Shown here piece after piece: positions 1-6,665 of a stretch of 10,212 nt of DNA (the first letter of the stretch is position 1; each line of letters opens with the position of its first letter). The notes under the pieces were generated by a model. It had not been told where the DNA came from. It did not search any database and saw only the letters and a program-made list of their open reading frames with translations. Source of the DNA: Planctomycetota bacterium (lineage in GTDB: Bacteria > Planctomycetota > UBA1135 > GCA-002686595); NCBI GenBank assembly GCA_022447405.1, contig JAKVCE010000049.1, forward strand, positions 1 through 10,212, read 5' to 3'. Made by a program: the position numbers and the translations under genes.

Positions 1-973
1 AGTAGATCCGCACCGGGTTGATCACCTCCGAACCGTCCACAGCGAGCAGCCCCCAGGAGACCTTCGGGGGCTCGATCCCGAGCCCGAGGAAGCTCAGGAA
101 GGCCTCGAAGAGCATCACAGCGGGGATCGTGAGGGTGAGGTACACGATCACGATCGAGAGCACGTTGGGCACGAGGTGTACGAAGACGATTCGAGTGGAG
201 GAGGCGCCGATCACGCGCGCGGCCTCGACGAACTCGGTCTCCCGCAAGGAGAGGACCTGCCCGCGGACGACCCTAGCCATCGTCAGCCAGTAGATCGCGC
301 CGATCACCACGTAGAAGACGACCTCACGGTTGATGCCCCAGTTGTCTTCGAGCTCTGTGCGGTACTCGTTCACGATCGTGATGAGGAAGATCACGACGAA
401 GATGAAGGGGATCGAATAGAGGACGTCCACGATCCTCATCATCAGGTTGTCGATCCTGCCTCCGAAGAAGCCTGAGATCGCGCCATAAGAGACGCCGATC
501 AGGAGCGAGCACAAGGTCGCGGCGATGGCGACCAAGATCGAGGTGCGGCTGCCCCAGATGATCCTGGAGAGGATGTCCCGGCCCTTCGCGTCGGTCCCCA
601 TCCAGTTGGAGAACTGCCAGTCACCGAAGATCACCTGGCGCAGATCGACGAGCGACTCATCCAAGGCGTTCAGGTCCCAGTACTCGCGGCGGAAGCCGTC
701 ATTGCCGAGCTCTTCCCAGGGCGCGACAGGCGGCTGGGGCTCGATCTGCAGGTCGATCGCGGTGGGAGAGGGGAGCGGCAGCACCGGCGCGAGGATGGCG
801 ATCCCCCCGAAGATCATGAGGAAGACGAGGGCGTACCAGGAGGCGCGGCTGGCCTTCAGGCGGCGCCAGGCGTCCTGCCAGAGGCTCTCGCCCTTGAAGC
901 GCGCGATGTCGCTGAGCAGCCCCTCCATCTGAGCCCCGCCAAGGTCCCAGCGCTCTCTCGTCGGCTGGCTCAC
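1..973 (-). CDS. oppC: OppC-type peptide ABC transporter permease, 3' end cut off by window
   Basis: Inner-membrane permease half that pairs with OppB. The frame stays open from a GTG at 973-971 to the window edge, giving 324 residues. The GTG is chosen because GGAGG lies 7 nt upstream (985-981) and it overlaps the last base of the oppB stop (TAGTG); an ATG at 928-926 would give a start 15 residues later without that coupling. Visible in order: a cytoplasmic N-terminus, TM1 at about 47-65, a periplasmic loop, the family motif GTDAKGRD (126-133), TM segments at about 143-165, 180-200 and 218-235, then the EAA coupling loop at about 236-272 (LRETEFVEAARVIGAS), and SFLGLGIEPPKVSWG (294-308), typical of OppC/DppC C-termini. 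The loop before GTDAKGRD is about 60 residues, moderately longer than usual. Family assignment is secure; the peptide substrate is inferred from the neighbouring oppA. Confidence 0.95.
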   Translation of the reverse strand, partial: MSQPTRERWDLGGAQMEGLLSDIARFKGESLWQDAWRRLKASRASWYALVFLMIFGGIAILAPVLPLPSPTAIDLQIEPQPPVAPWEELGNDGFRREYWDLNALDESLVDLRQVIFGDWQFSNWMGTDAKGRDILSRIIWGSRTSILVAIAATLCSLLIGVSYGAISGFFGGRIDNLMMRIVDVLYSIPFIFVVIFLITIVNEYRTELEDNWGINREVVFYVVIGAIYWLTMARVVRGQVLSLRETEFVEAARVIGASSTRIVFVHLVPNVLSIVIVYLTLTIPAVMLFEAFLSFLGLGIEPPKVSWGLLAVDGSEVINPVRIY

Positions 974-1959
974 TAGCTCTCCTCCAGCTTGATGCGCGGG
1001 TCGAGGAAGGTGTAAGCGAGGTCAACGAGGGTGTTGAGCGCGTAGACGAGGACGGTGTAGAGGATCGTCACGCCCATAGAGAGCGTGTAGTCGCGGTTGA
1101 GCGCGGAGTTCACGAAGTGCGAGCCGGTGCCAGGGATGGCGAAGATGCGCTCGATGACGAGGCTGCCGGTGAGGATCCCTGCTGTCGCGGGGCCGAGGTA
1201 GGAGACCACGGGCAAGAGGCCACCCTTGATGGCGTGGCGCAGGAGGACGAGCCGCGAGGGCAGGCCCTTGGCGTGCGCTGTCCTGATGTGATCTTGGGAG
1301 AGTACCTCTAGCATCCCCGTCCTCGAGAGGCGCGCGATGTAGGCGGCGAAGGGCGCGCCCAGGGCGAAGCCGGGCAAGATCAGGTGCTTGGGGGTCCCGT
1401 ACCCAGCCACCGGTAAGAGGGGCATGAGGAACACGAAGAGGATCACCAAGAAGCCGGCGATGACAAAGTTTGGGAGCGCGATCCCAGTCGTCGCGGCCAA
1501 TCGGAGGGCGACGTCGGTCTTCGAGTTTCGGTAGAGCGCGCTCGCGATCCCTGCTGTGAGCCCTAAGACGAGGGCCCAGAGGAGCGCGATAGAGCCCAGG
1601 CTCACCGAGATTGGGAGCGACTGGCCGATGATGTCGTTCACCGTGAAGTCGCGGTACTTGAAGGACGGGCCAAAGTCTCCGGTGAGGATCCCGCCGAAGG
1701 GGTCCGTGCCGTCGCCGCCGACGAGCTCTGCGCCGTCCTCGGCGAGGTTCAAGGGGCCGATGTACTGGAGGAACTGCTTCCACTGCGGCCAGTCGAGGTG
1801 ATAGCGGGCCTGCATGTTCCGCTCGATGGCGGGGTTGAGGGTCCGCTCGTTGTCGAAGGGGCCGCCGCGCACGGAGCGCATGAGGAAGAAGGAGACAGAG
1901 ACGACGCAGAAGAGCGTCAGTCCGAACCAGAGCAGGCGGCGGAGGAGGAAGCGGATCAT
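973..1959 (-). CDS. oppB: OppB-type peptide ABC transporter permease
   Basis: Inner-membrane permease, 328 residues, a normal length for OppB/DppB. The N-terminus MIRFLLRRLLWFGLTLF is the usual start of this family, with TM1 at about 9-27. A periplasmic loop (28-117) includes YIGPLNLAEDG (66-76), echoed by YIGPFNLLRDG in the other OppB of this window. Core TM segments lie at about 120-140, 155-180, 195-210, 250-270 and 295-317. The EAA loop at about 208-250 (RTGMLEVLSQDHIRTAHAKG) contacts the ATPase; VIERIFAIPGTG (268-279) and the C-terminal FLDPRIKLE are also family hallmarks. The ATG overlaps the oppA stop as ATGA, with GGAGG 7 nt upstream at 1971-1967, so translation is coupled to oppA. 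Nothing is broken. Function as a peptide channel follows from the family and operon; the exact substrate cannot be read from sequence. Confidence 0.96.
   Translation of the reverse strand: MIRFLLRRLLWFGLTLFCVVSVSFFLMRSVRGGPFDNERTLNPAIERNMQARYHLDWPQWKQFLQYIGPLNLAEDGAELVGGDGTDPFGGILTGDFGPSFKYRDFTVNDIIGQSLPISVSLGSIALLWALVLGLTAGIASALYRNSKTDVALRLAATTGIALPNFVIAGFLVILFVFLMPLLPVAGYGTPKHLILPGFALGAPFAAYIARLSRTGMLEVLSQDHIRTAHAKGLPSRLVLLRHAIKGGLLPVVSYLGPATAGILTGSLVIERIFAIPGTGSHFVNSALNRDYTLSMGVTILYTVLVYALNTLVDLAYTFLDPRIKLEES
981..985 (-). promoter_or_regulatory. Shine-Dalgarno site deciding the GTG start of oppC
   Basis: GGAGG read on the minus strand, 7 nt before the GTG at 973. It sits inside the last codons of oppB, so termination on oppB would place ribosomes on the oppC start. 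This spacing supports the GTG over the downstream ATG. Confidence 0.7.
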
Positions 1960-4160
1960 CGGCCGGCCTCCGCGCGGCGGCGCCGCTCAGCGGGAGAGTA
2001 GAGCCCCTCCTTGGGGCCAGCTGCTTCGACCTCAGTCCACTCGTCTGTGCGCGATCCGCGCTTGGCCTCGAGCTCGGCGTCGTCCATCCAGTACCAGAAC
2101 TTCGGGTAGTGCTCATCGAGCATGTTCTCGTAGAAGCCCCCGAGGCGCGGGTTCACCATGTTCTTGGTGACGTAGAAGTAGATCGGGAGGATCGGGAGCT
2201 CCTCCATGAGCAGCGCCTCCGCGGCCTGCAGGTGCTCGAGGCGCTTGGCCTTGTCAGGCTCCTTGGCAGCCAGCGAGATGAGCTCGTCGTAGCGCGGGTT
2301 TCCCCAGCCGGTGCGGTTGTTCTCACCGTCCGTGACCCACATGTCGAGGAAGGTGTTCGCGTCGAGGTAGTCGCCGATCCATGCGGAGCGTGAGACGTCG
2401 AAGGAGATTGTCCTTTGGGTGTCGAGGTAGACCTTCCACTCCTGGTTGAGGTGCTTGGCGTTCAGTCCCAGCTCGCGCTTCCAGGTGTCGGCCAGGACCT
2501 CGGCGATGTCCTTGTGGGTCTCGTTCGTGTTGTAGAGGAGCTCGATGGTCGGCATCTCTTTGCCGCCCTCTCCGTAGCCAGCCTCTTGGAGGAGGCGCTT
2601 GGCCTCGGCGAGCCTGAGCTTGTAGCCCTCCGCCGGGTCTTCGTGGTCAGGCCGCTCCATCTCGATGCCGGAGTAGCCGGGCATCCCGGGCGGGACGAAG
2701 GAGAAGGCGGGGATCTCGCCGGCGCGGGAGATGTTCTTGCAGATCGCAGCGCGGTCGATGGAGAGGGCGAGGGCCCTGCGCACGCGCGGGTCATCGAAGG
2801 GAGGGCGGTTGACGTTCACCCTGTAGTAGTAGGTCCCGAGGTAGGCCGAGGGTTGGAAGTCCTCGCGACCCATGAGGCGCGGGATCAGGCTAGGAGGGGT
2901 GGTCTCCAGCCAGTCGCACTCGCCGGTCAGGTAGAGGTTCATCCCCGTCACGGTGTGCTCGACCGCCAGGATGTCGACGGTCTCGAAGGCGACCTCGTCA
3001 GCGTCCCAGTAGGTGGGGCTCTTGAGGCAGCGGATGCGGTCGTTCACCCGCCGGAAATCCACCGTGTAGGGGCCGTTGGTGACGAGGTTCTGGGGCTCCA
3101 GCCAGGAGTTCTCGTCACCCGACGCGGCCGCCGCCTCGAAGGAGGGGCGGTGGATGGGGAAGGTCGGGTAGAAGGCCATCAGGTTCAGGAAGAAGGCCGT
3201 GGGGTCGTTCAGACCGATCTCCAGCGTGCGCTCGTCCTCTGCGCGGATGGCGAGGCGGTTCTCCGCCTCGACGACCTCAGCGCGGAACTCAGGTCCCTCG
3301 AGGAGCGCGCCTTCTGCGAGGGCTCGCTCAAGCTCTTGGCGCGGGCACTCCAGCTCGAGGATCCAGCCTGCCTCGTAGGCGTCCTCCAAGAGGCCCTTCA
3401 CGTCCCCGGCGAGCTCCTCGTTCGTGGCGGTGACGGTGCCTGTGATGGGGGAGTGGTAGTGGAGCTGGATCCCCTCTGAGTCGCTGAAGTCGACGAAGGC
3501 GCCGCCAGCCTCGACGGTGGAGCCGACGCTCAGCGCGCGCTCCTCCTCGTCGCGGAGTCCTGGCGCGAGGGTCTCTTCGATGTCCTCGAGCAGGTAGCCG
3601 GTCAGCCCCATGCGCAGGCGAACGGTCTCAGGGGTTGAGCTCTCCTCCTGCTCCTCCAGCCAGACCGAGTGGACCAGGTTGTCGGTGTAGAGGAGGTCCT
3701 CGGGCATGTGGGTGTAAGCCCGCGCGCCGCGGATGTACCAGAGCTGGTAGGCGTACTCCGCCGCGGTGACGGGGTGCAGCATGCGGCGCAAGCTCCACTC
3801 GAAGTCAAAGGCGGTGACCGGGTCCCCGTTGGACCAGCGCGCGTCGTCGCGCAGCGTGAAGGTGTAGGTCTTCCCGTCAGGGGAGATCTCCCAGGACTCG
3901 GCGACCCCAGGGATGGGCTCGAGGGTCTCAGGGTGGGTGATGCAGAGCCCCTCGAAGATCATGCGGATCACCCGGCCCTCGGGCACGCCCGTGACCGTCG
4001 CGGGGTCGAGGCTCTGCACCTCCGTACCGTTCTTGAAGACGAAGTCTGCGCGCTCGAGCCGGCCAGAGCCGGCAGCAAAGATCGCCGCCGCGAGGCCTCC
4101 CCCGAGCAGGAGGAGGGCCGCAGATTGACGGGCTCGAACAGAGCGGTTGGCGGACGCCAT
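1956..4160 (-). CDS. oppA: OppA-like peptide-binding protein with H-protein-like insert
   Basis: Extracytoplasmic ligand-binding subunit (SBP_bac_5 family), 734 residues against about 540 for ordinary OppA. The start of the mature part (NGTEVQSLDPATVTGVPE, 44-61), the GVAESW motif (85-90), the FTLRDDARWSNGDPVTAFDF strip (101-120) and LVTNGPYTV (359-367) match the OppA branch closely; the C-terminal lobe NVNRPPFDDPRVRRALALSI (449-468) is canonical. The hydrophobic segment at about 13-30 is preceded by arginines and has no lipobox cysteine, so it is a cleaved Sec signal or membrane anchor rather than a lipoprotein signal. Extra residues fall at about 150-303, between the usual ...RGARAYT and IRAEDERTLEIGL strips; positions 178-272 resemble glycine-cleavage H protein (separate entry). 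The C-terminal tail after about 700 is charged and arginine-rich. No Shine-Dalgarno precedes the ATG, and no other Met occurs before residue 67. Confidence 0.95.
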   Translation of the reverse strand: MASANRSVRARQSAALLLLGGGLAAAIFAAGSGRLERADFVFKNGTEVQSLDPATVTGVPEGRVIRMIFEGLCITHPETLEPIPGVAESWEISPDGKTYTFTLRDDARWSNGDPVTAFDFEWSLRRMLHPVTAAEYAYQLWYIRGARAYTHMPEDLLYTDNLVHSVWLEEQEESSTPETVRLRMGLTGYLLEDIEETLAPGLRDEEERALSVGSTVEAGGAFVDFSDSEGIQLHYHSPITGTVTATNEELAGDVKGLLEDAYEAGWILELECPRQELERALAEGALLEGPEFRAEVVEAENRLAIRAEDERTLEIGLNDPTAFFLNLMAFYPTFPIHRPSFEAAAASGDENSWLEPQNLVTNGPYTVDFRRVNDRIRCLKSPTYWDADEVAFETVDILAVEHTVTGMNLYLTGECDWLETTPPSLIPRLMGREDFQPSAYLGTYYYRVNVNRPPFDDPRVRRALALSIDRAAICKNISRAGEIPAFSFVPPGMPGYSGIEMERPDHEDPAEGYKLRLAEAKRLLQEAGYGEGGKEMPTIELLYNTNETHKDIAEVLADTWKRELGLNAKHLNQEWKVYLDTQRTISFDVSRSAWIGDYLDANTFLDMWVTDGENNRTGWGNPRYDELISLAAKEPDKAKRLEHLQAAEALLMEELPILPIYFYVTKNMVNPRLGGFYENMLDEHYPKFWYWMDDAELEAKRGSRTDEWTEVEAAGPKEGLYSPAERRRRAEAGR
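3345..3629 (-). other. Degenerate GcvH/lipoyl-like domain inserted in OppA (residues about 178-272)
   Basis: Seen: the order GLTGYL (185-190), VGSTVEAGGAFVDF (212-225), HSPITGTVTATNEEL (236-250) and AYEAGWILELE (261-271). These follow the H-protein pattern GITDYA, vGd.v.aGe....ES, .aPvsG.V.evNe.l and pYg.GWl.k.k, including the Asn after the second hairpin and the closing Gly-Trp. In H protein the lipoylated lysine lies 8 residues before the conserved Pro; here that position is Gly230 within SDSEG, so lipoylation is not expected. An extra acidic stretch (RDEEERA, 203-209) interrupts the region after the GLTGYL strand. Inference: the barrel-sandwich fold is reused as a structural or contact module on the outside of the binding protein. 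Confidence 0.72.
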
Positions 4161-4167
4161 GGCCCGG

Positions 4168-4195
4168 ATGCTATCAGGGACTTTGATCGTCGCAA
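4168..4195 (-). promoter_or_regulatory. Possible promoter for oppA, implying a very short or absent leader
   Basis: On the minus strand TTGCGA (4195-4190) and TAGCAT (4173-4168) are 16 bp apart, each 4 of 6 to consensus. The start of transcription would fall at about 4161-4160, at the oppA ATG itself. Together with the lack of a Shine-Dalgarno site this fits a leaderless message, but the hexamers are weak and a promoter farther upstream is equally possible. Confidence 0.25.
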
Positions 4196-4209
4196 GTCTG
4201 TGTCACGCA

Positions 4210-4234
4210 AGAGTTTGTGCGTTGACGCAACTCT
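4210..4234. promoter_or_regulatory. Imperfect inverted repeat overlapping the plus-strand -35 hexamer
   Basis: Arms AGAGTT (4210-4215) and AACTCT (4229-4234) are perfectly complementary, with a second inner pair GCG/CGC flanking TTGA; the left arm has three extra bases between the two parts. The repeat covers the TTGACG hexamer, a typical position for a repressor operator. No regulator gene is in the window. Confidence 0.35.
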
Positions 4235-4248
4235 CGGGTGACTATAAC
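4222..4248 (+). promoter_or_regulatory. Candidate sigma-70 promoter for the plus-strand importer operon
   Basis: TTGACG at 4222-4227 (5 of 6 to TTGACA) and TATAAC at 4243-4248 (5 of 6 to TATAAT) are separated by 15 bp, slightly shorter than the ideal 17. The start of transcription would be near 4255, giving a leader of about 70 nt to the ATG at 4326. The alternative GTG at 4263 would then lie only about 8 nt into the transcript. Prediction by eye only. Confidence 0.5.
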
Positions 4249-4325
4249 CTGAGTCCCCCTGCGTGGAGGGGAGCTGGCTCTTCGGCTGGCACCTCCATGC
4301 GCCGCGACTCGAAGCCTCCCGCGCC

Positions 4326-6632
4326 ATGCATCGAACAGGAACACGAGCACCCCGAGCGGGGCTCTCTCTGCTCCTCCTCCCCGCACTCTTCAGCCTCGCC
4401 GCGTGCTCGACGGAGGGCTGGGAGGCGCCGCCGCCGCCGGGATCAACGACCGCCCTGAATGAAGACGAGGTCGCCAAGATCGTCGAGGCTCTCGTCGTCA
4501 CGATGGAGAGCGGCGGGCTCTATGAGCTTGAGCTCGAGCACGAGGAGAGCGGTCTCCGCCTGCGCCTTGACCGCCGCAGTCAGGCCGCGGGCGTCGTCAC
4601 GGCCCCTGTCACGACGGCTGATGCCCGGAAGGAGCCGGTCACCACGCAGGAGGTCGTCGCGACCACAGAGGATGCTCCCAAGGAGAGCTCTGCCGCAGAG
4701 GTCACAGGGCCGGGTGAGTCGCCGGTCGATGTGTTCCACCCCGCGCGGGCGGAGGGAGGGGAGCTAGACCCCCTCTATGGAGGTCGCGTGATCGTGCACC
4801 TCTCCTCACTCCCGAAGCACATCAACTATGTGACAGAGAACTCCGCGGTCACACGCCGGATGCTCTATGAGGTCCATGAGACTCTCTTGATCCAAGACTG
4901 GGAGTACCACGACTACCGGCCGCGAGTAGCCAAGTCTTATGAGGTCGAGGACATGCTCGTGCTCGCGGACGGCGCAGAGGTGCGCTACCCCGACGCCAAG
5001 TCGCTGCGCGTGCGCCCCCTCGGCTATGAGGAGCCCTTTGATGGCTACGTGCTCTACGGCGAGATCACCGAGACGGACGGGGGATGGAAGATCGCGCCCC
5101 AGACCGTCGGTGGTAGCGCGCTCAGTGAGGCTGTCATGGTGAGCGCAGCTGATGTGCTCAGCGTAGAGCGAGGCTGCGCGCTGACCTTCGAGCTCCGCGA
5201 TGATGTGACCTGGCACCCCGCAGAGGGAGATGCTGACGGCGAGCCGTACTCGATCAGCGGACAGAAGGTGGACGCGGGTGACATTCACTTCTCATGGGAC
5301 CTCTACTCCAACCCCGAGGTCGACTGTGACGAGAAGCGCTTCCAGTTCGAGAAGATCAGCGACTGTGAGGTGATCGATGATCACAAGGTCCGCTTCTTCT
5401 ATCAGGAGCAGCACTTCCTGATCGTCTCGACCATCGGGGACAGCCTCACGATCCTGCCCTCTCACATCTACAACCTCGCTGACCCTGAGAACCCTTGGCA
5501 CGACCCCGCTGCGAGCGACTCCAAGCAGGCGCAGCACATCAACGAGAACCCACACAATCAGCTGTGGATCGGTGTCGGGCCTTATCGGGTGGTCAATTGG
5601 AACCAGCAGTTCGTAGAGGCTGAGCGCTTCGACGGCTACTACAACCCAGAGGACGGTGGCTACATCGACGTCGTCCGATGGCGCTACATCGGTGACGACA
5701 ACACGGCGTGGCAGGCGCTCATGAACAGCGAGCTCGACTACTTCGAGCGCGTCAAGTCGACGGATTACTTCGGCGCTGCGACAGAGCAGGAGACGTTCAA
5801 GGAGCGCTTCTACAAGGGTTACAAGTACCTCGGGACCTACGGCTACACGGGTTGGAACACCCACCGACCGTACCTCTCGGACAAGCGCGTGCGACAAGCG
5901 CTCGCTTACGCATTCCCCAGCGAGGAGTACCTTGTCACGAACTACAAGAACCTCGCGCGCAGGATCAGCGGCCCGTTCCCTTACAGCTCTGCCGCCTACG
6001 ATCACTCGCTGGATCCTTACCCCTACGACCTCGACAAGGCCAGGGAGCTCCTAGAAGAGGCCGGCTTCTATGACACGGACGGAAACAAGATCGTCGACAA
6101 GGACGGTCGGGACCTGGTCATCGAGTTCATGATGCCCTCGGGCAACGACGCCTCGAAGAACCTCGGCCTCGTGATGCAGGAGAACTTCGCGCAGATCGGC
6201 GTGAAGGTCGAGTTCGCCGCGCTCGAGTGGGCGACCTTCTTGGACCGCATGAAGAAGCGGGAGTTCGACGGCTGCAACCTCGCGTGGGTGCCCAGCCTTG
6301 AGTCCGATCCCGAGCAGATCTGGCACAGCAAGTGGGGGCAGCCTGAGATGGAGAGCTCGAACAACTCCGGCATCAGAGAGCCCGAGCTGGACGCGCTGAT
6401 CCTCGCTGGCCAGCGGGAGATCGACTTCGAGAAGCGGCAGGAGATCTGGAAGGCCATCCACCGCTTCCTCTACGACTGGCAGCCGTACCTCTTCGGCTTC
6501 AACGTCCCGAACAAGTTCGCCATGTCCAAGCGGATCCGCGGCTTCCAGGCCTTCGCGATCGATCCGGGCTACGCGATCCGGCGCTGGTACTTTGTGGATC
6601 CGAGCGAGCCGGGGACCCGCGCCAGCCGCTGA
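4326..6632 (+). CDS. Lipoprotein peptide-binding protein (SBP_bac_5) with N-terminal and lobe-I additions
   Basis: Membrane-tethered ligand-binding subunit, 768 residues from the ATG at 4326. That start is chosen over the in-frame GTG at 4263 because it yields a compact lipoprotein signal: basic MHRTGTRAPR, a hydrophobic core, then the lipobox SLAAC with Cys27. Residues 44-84 resemble the N-terminus of biotin carboxyl carrier protein, followed by a Thr/Ala/Pro/Glu-rich linker (85-145). The SBP_bac_5 body starts near 152: ENSAVTRRMLYEVHETLL (171-188), VAKSYEVED (201-209), CALTFELRDDVTWHPAEG (284-301), VDAGDIHFSWDLY (315-327), WIGVGPYRVVNW (414-425), LSDKRVRQALAYAF (517-530) and YPYDLDKARELLEEAG (565-580). 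An extra block (206-283) splits the usual ESW...F.LRDDV.WH strand pair. No clear Shine-Dalgarno lies before 4326. It heads the plus-strand operon. The ligand is unknown; peptides are the family default, but other oligomers are possible. Confidence 0.93.
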   Translation: MHRTGTRAPRAGLSLLLLPALFSLAACSTEGWEAPPPPGSTTALNEDEVAKIVEALVVTMESGGLYELELEHEESGLRLRLDRRSQAAGVVTAPVTTADARKEPVTTQEVVATTEDAPKESSAAEVTGPGESPVDVFHPARAEGGELDPLYGGRVIVHLSSLPKHINYVTENSAVTRRMLYEVHETLLIQDWEYHDYRPRVAKSYEVEDMLVLADGAEVRYPDAKSLRVRPLGYEEPFDGYVLYGEITETDGGWKIAPQTVGGSALSEAVMVSAADVLSVERGCALTFELRDDVTWHPAEGDADGEPYSISGQKVDAGDIHFSWDLYSNPEVDCDEKRFQFEKISDCEVIDDHKVRFFYQEQHFLIVSTIGDSLTILPSHIYNLADPENPWHDPAASDSKQAQHINENPHNQLWIGVGPYRVVNWNQQFVEAERFDGYYNPEDGGYIDVVRWRYIGDDNTAWQALMNSELDYFERVKSTDYFGAATEQETFKERFYKGYKYLGTYGYTGWNTHRPYLSDKRVRQALAYAFPSEEYLVTNYKNLARRISGPFPYSSAAYDHSLDPYPYDLDKARELLEEAGFYDTDGNKIVDKDGRDLVIEFMMPSGNDASKNLGLVMQENFAQIGVKVEFAALEWATFLDRMKKREFDGCNLAWVPSLESDPEQIWHSKWGQPEMESSNNSGIREPELDALILAGQREIDFEKRQEIWKAIHRFLYDWQPYLFGFNVPNKFAMSKRIRGFQAFAIDPGYAIRRWYFVDPSEPGTRASR
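4455..4577 (+). other. BCCP-N-terminus-like segment in the lipoprotein (residues about 44-84)
   Basis: The segment reads as a helix (DEVAKIVEALVVTMESGG) followed by two strands (LYELELEHEESGLRLRLDRR). This resembles the N-terminal part of AccB, where a helix ending in ..ESG is followed by ..ELEI..GE..VRI.R and then an Ala/Pro-rich linker. A similar low-complexity linker follows here, but I see no downstream AMKM biotinylation motif. The match is short and could be chance. Confidence 0.45.
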
Positions 6633-6637
6633 CGAGG

Positions 6638-6653
6638 GCGCCGGCTCCGGCGC
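6638..6653 (+). repeat. GC-rich hairpin between binding-protein and permease genes
   Basis: GCGCCGGCTCCGGCGC is a perfect inverted repeat: 7-bp arms with a CT centre, or a 6-bp stem with a GCTC tetraloop. It begins 6 nt after the binding-protein stop. No T-run follows, so it is not a standard intrinsic terminator. Its place resembles the 3' stabilising structures that let binding-protein mRNA outnumber the permease message in other ABC importer operons. Confidence 0.6.
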
Positions 6654-6658
6654 GAGGA
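6654..6658 (+). promoter_or_regulatory. Shine-Dalgarno site for the TTG start of the second oppB
   Basis: GAGGA, 7 nt before TTG at 6666 and directly abutting the hairpin at 6638-6653. Hairpin formation next to the site could limit ribosome loading, as could the rare TTG initiator. Confidence 0.6.
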
Positions 6659-6665
6659 ACCTCTC

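Larger units (their letters stand above)
4161..4325. promoter_or_regulatory. Divergent intergenic regulatory region between the two importer loci
   Basis: This 165-bp stretch separates the start codons of oppA (minus) and the lipoprotein gene (plus). It is less GC-rich than the flanking genes around 4180-4250, where promoter-like hexamers for both directions are found. The pentamer CGCAA occurs three times on the plus strand (4191, 4206, 4226), and an imperfect palindrome covers 4210-4234. Such a layout would let one regulator control both importers. I see no small ORF or RNA gene here with its own signals. Confidence 0.6.

Noticed and set aside
699..1025. Short minus-strand frame at the oppB/oppC junction
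   Set aside because: It is out of frame with oppC, which is clearly the coding frame here (TM1, GTDAKGRD, EAA loop).
1022..2116. Open frame of 364 codons on the minus strand overlapping oppB in another frame
   Set aside because: The translation is a repetitive Arg/Pro/Leu/His string, whereas the competing frame encodes a full OppB with EAA loop.
2415..3479. Open frame of 354 codons on the plus strand opposite oppA
   Set aside because: The Val/Leu/Gly/Glu/Asp-rich translation mirrors the codon bias of oppA on the other strand and shows no domain, signal or upstream ribosome site.
3345..3629. A working lipoyl carrier inside OppA
   Set aside because: The lipoyl lysine position is glycine and the protein has an export signal, so enzymatic lipoylation is not expected.
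4263..4325. Upstream GTG start adding 21 residues to the lipoprotein
   Set aside because: It would place the signal sequence behind a non-signal stretch, has no ribosome site, and lies only about 8 nt after the predicted transcription start.
5292..6005. Open frame of 237 codons on the minus strand opposite the lipoprotein gene
   Set aside because: It is a reverse-frame shadow of conserved SBP_bac_5 coding sequence, with no recognisable motif.
6638..6653. Intrinsic terminator after the lipoprotein gene
   Set aside because: The stem is strong but no T-run follows, and the next gene starts 12 nt later in the same operon.
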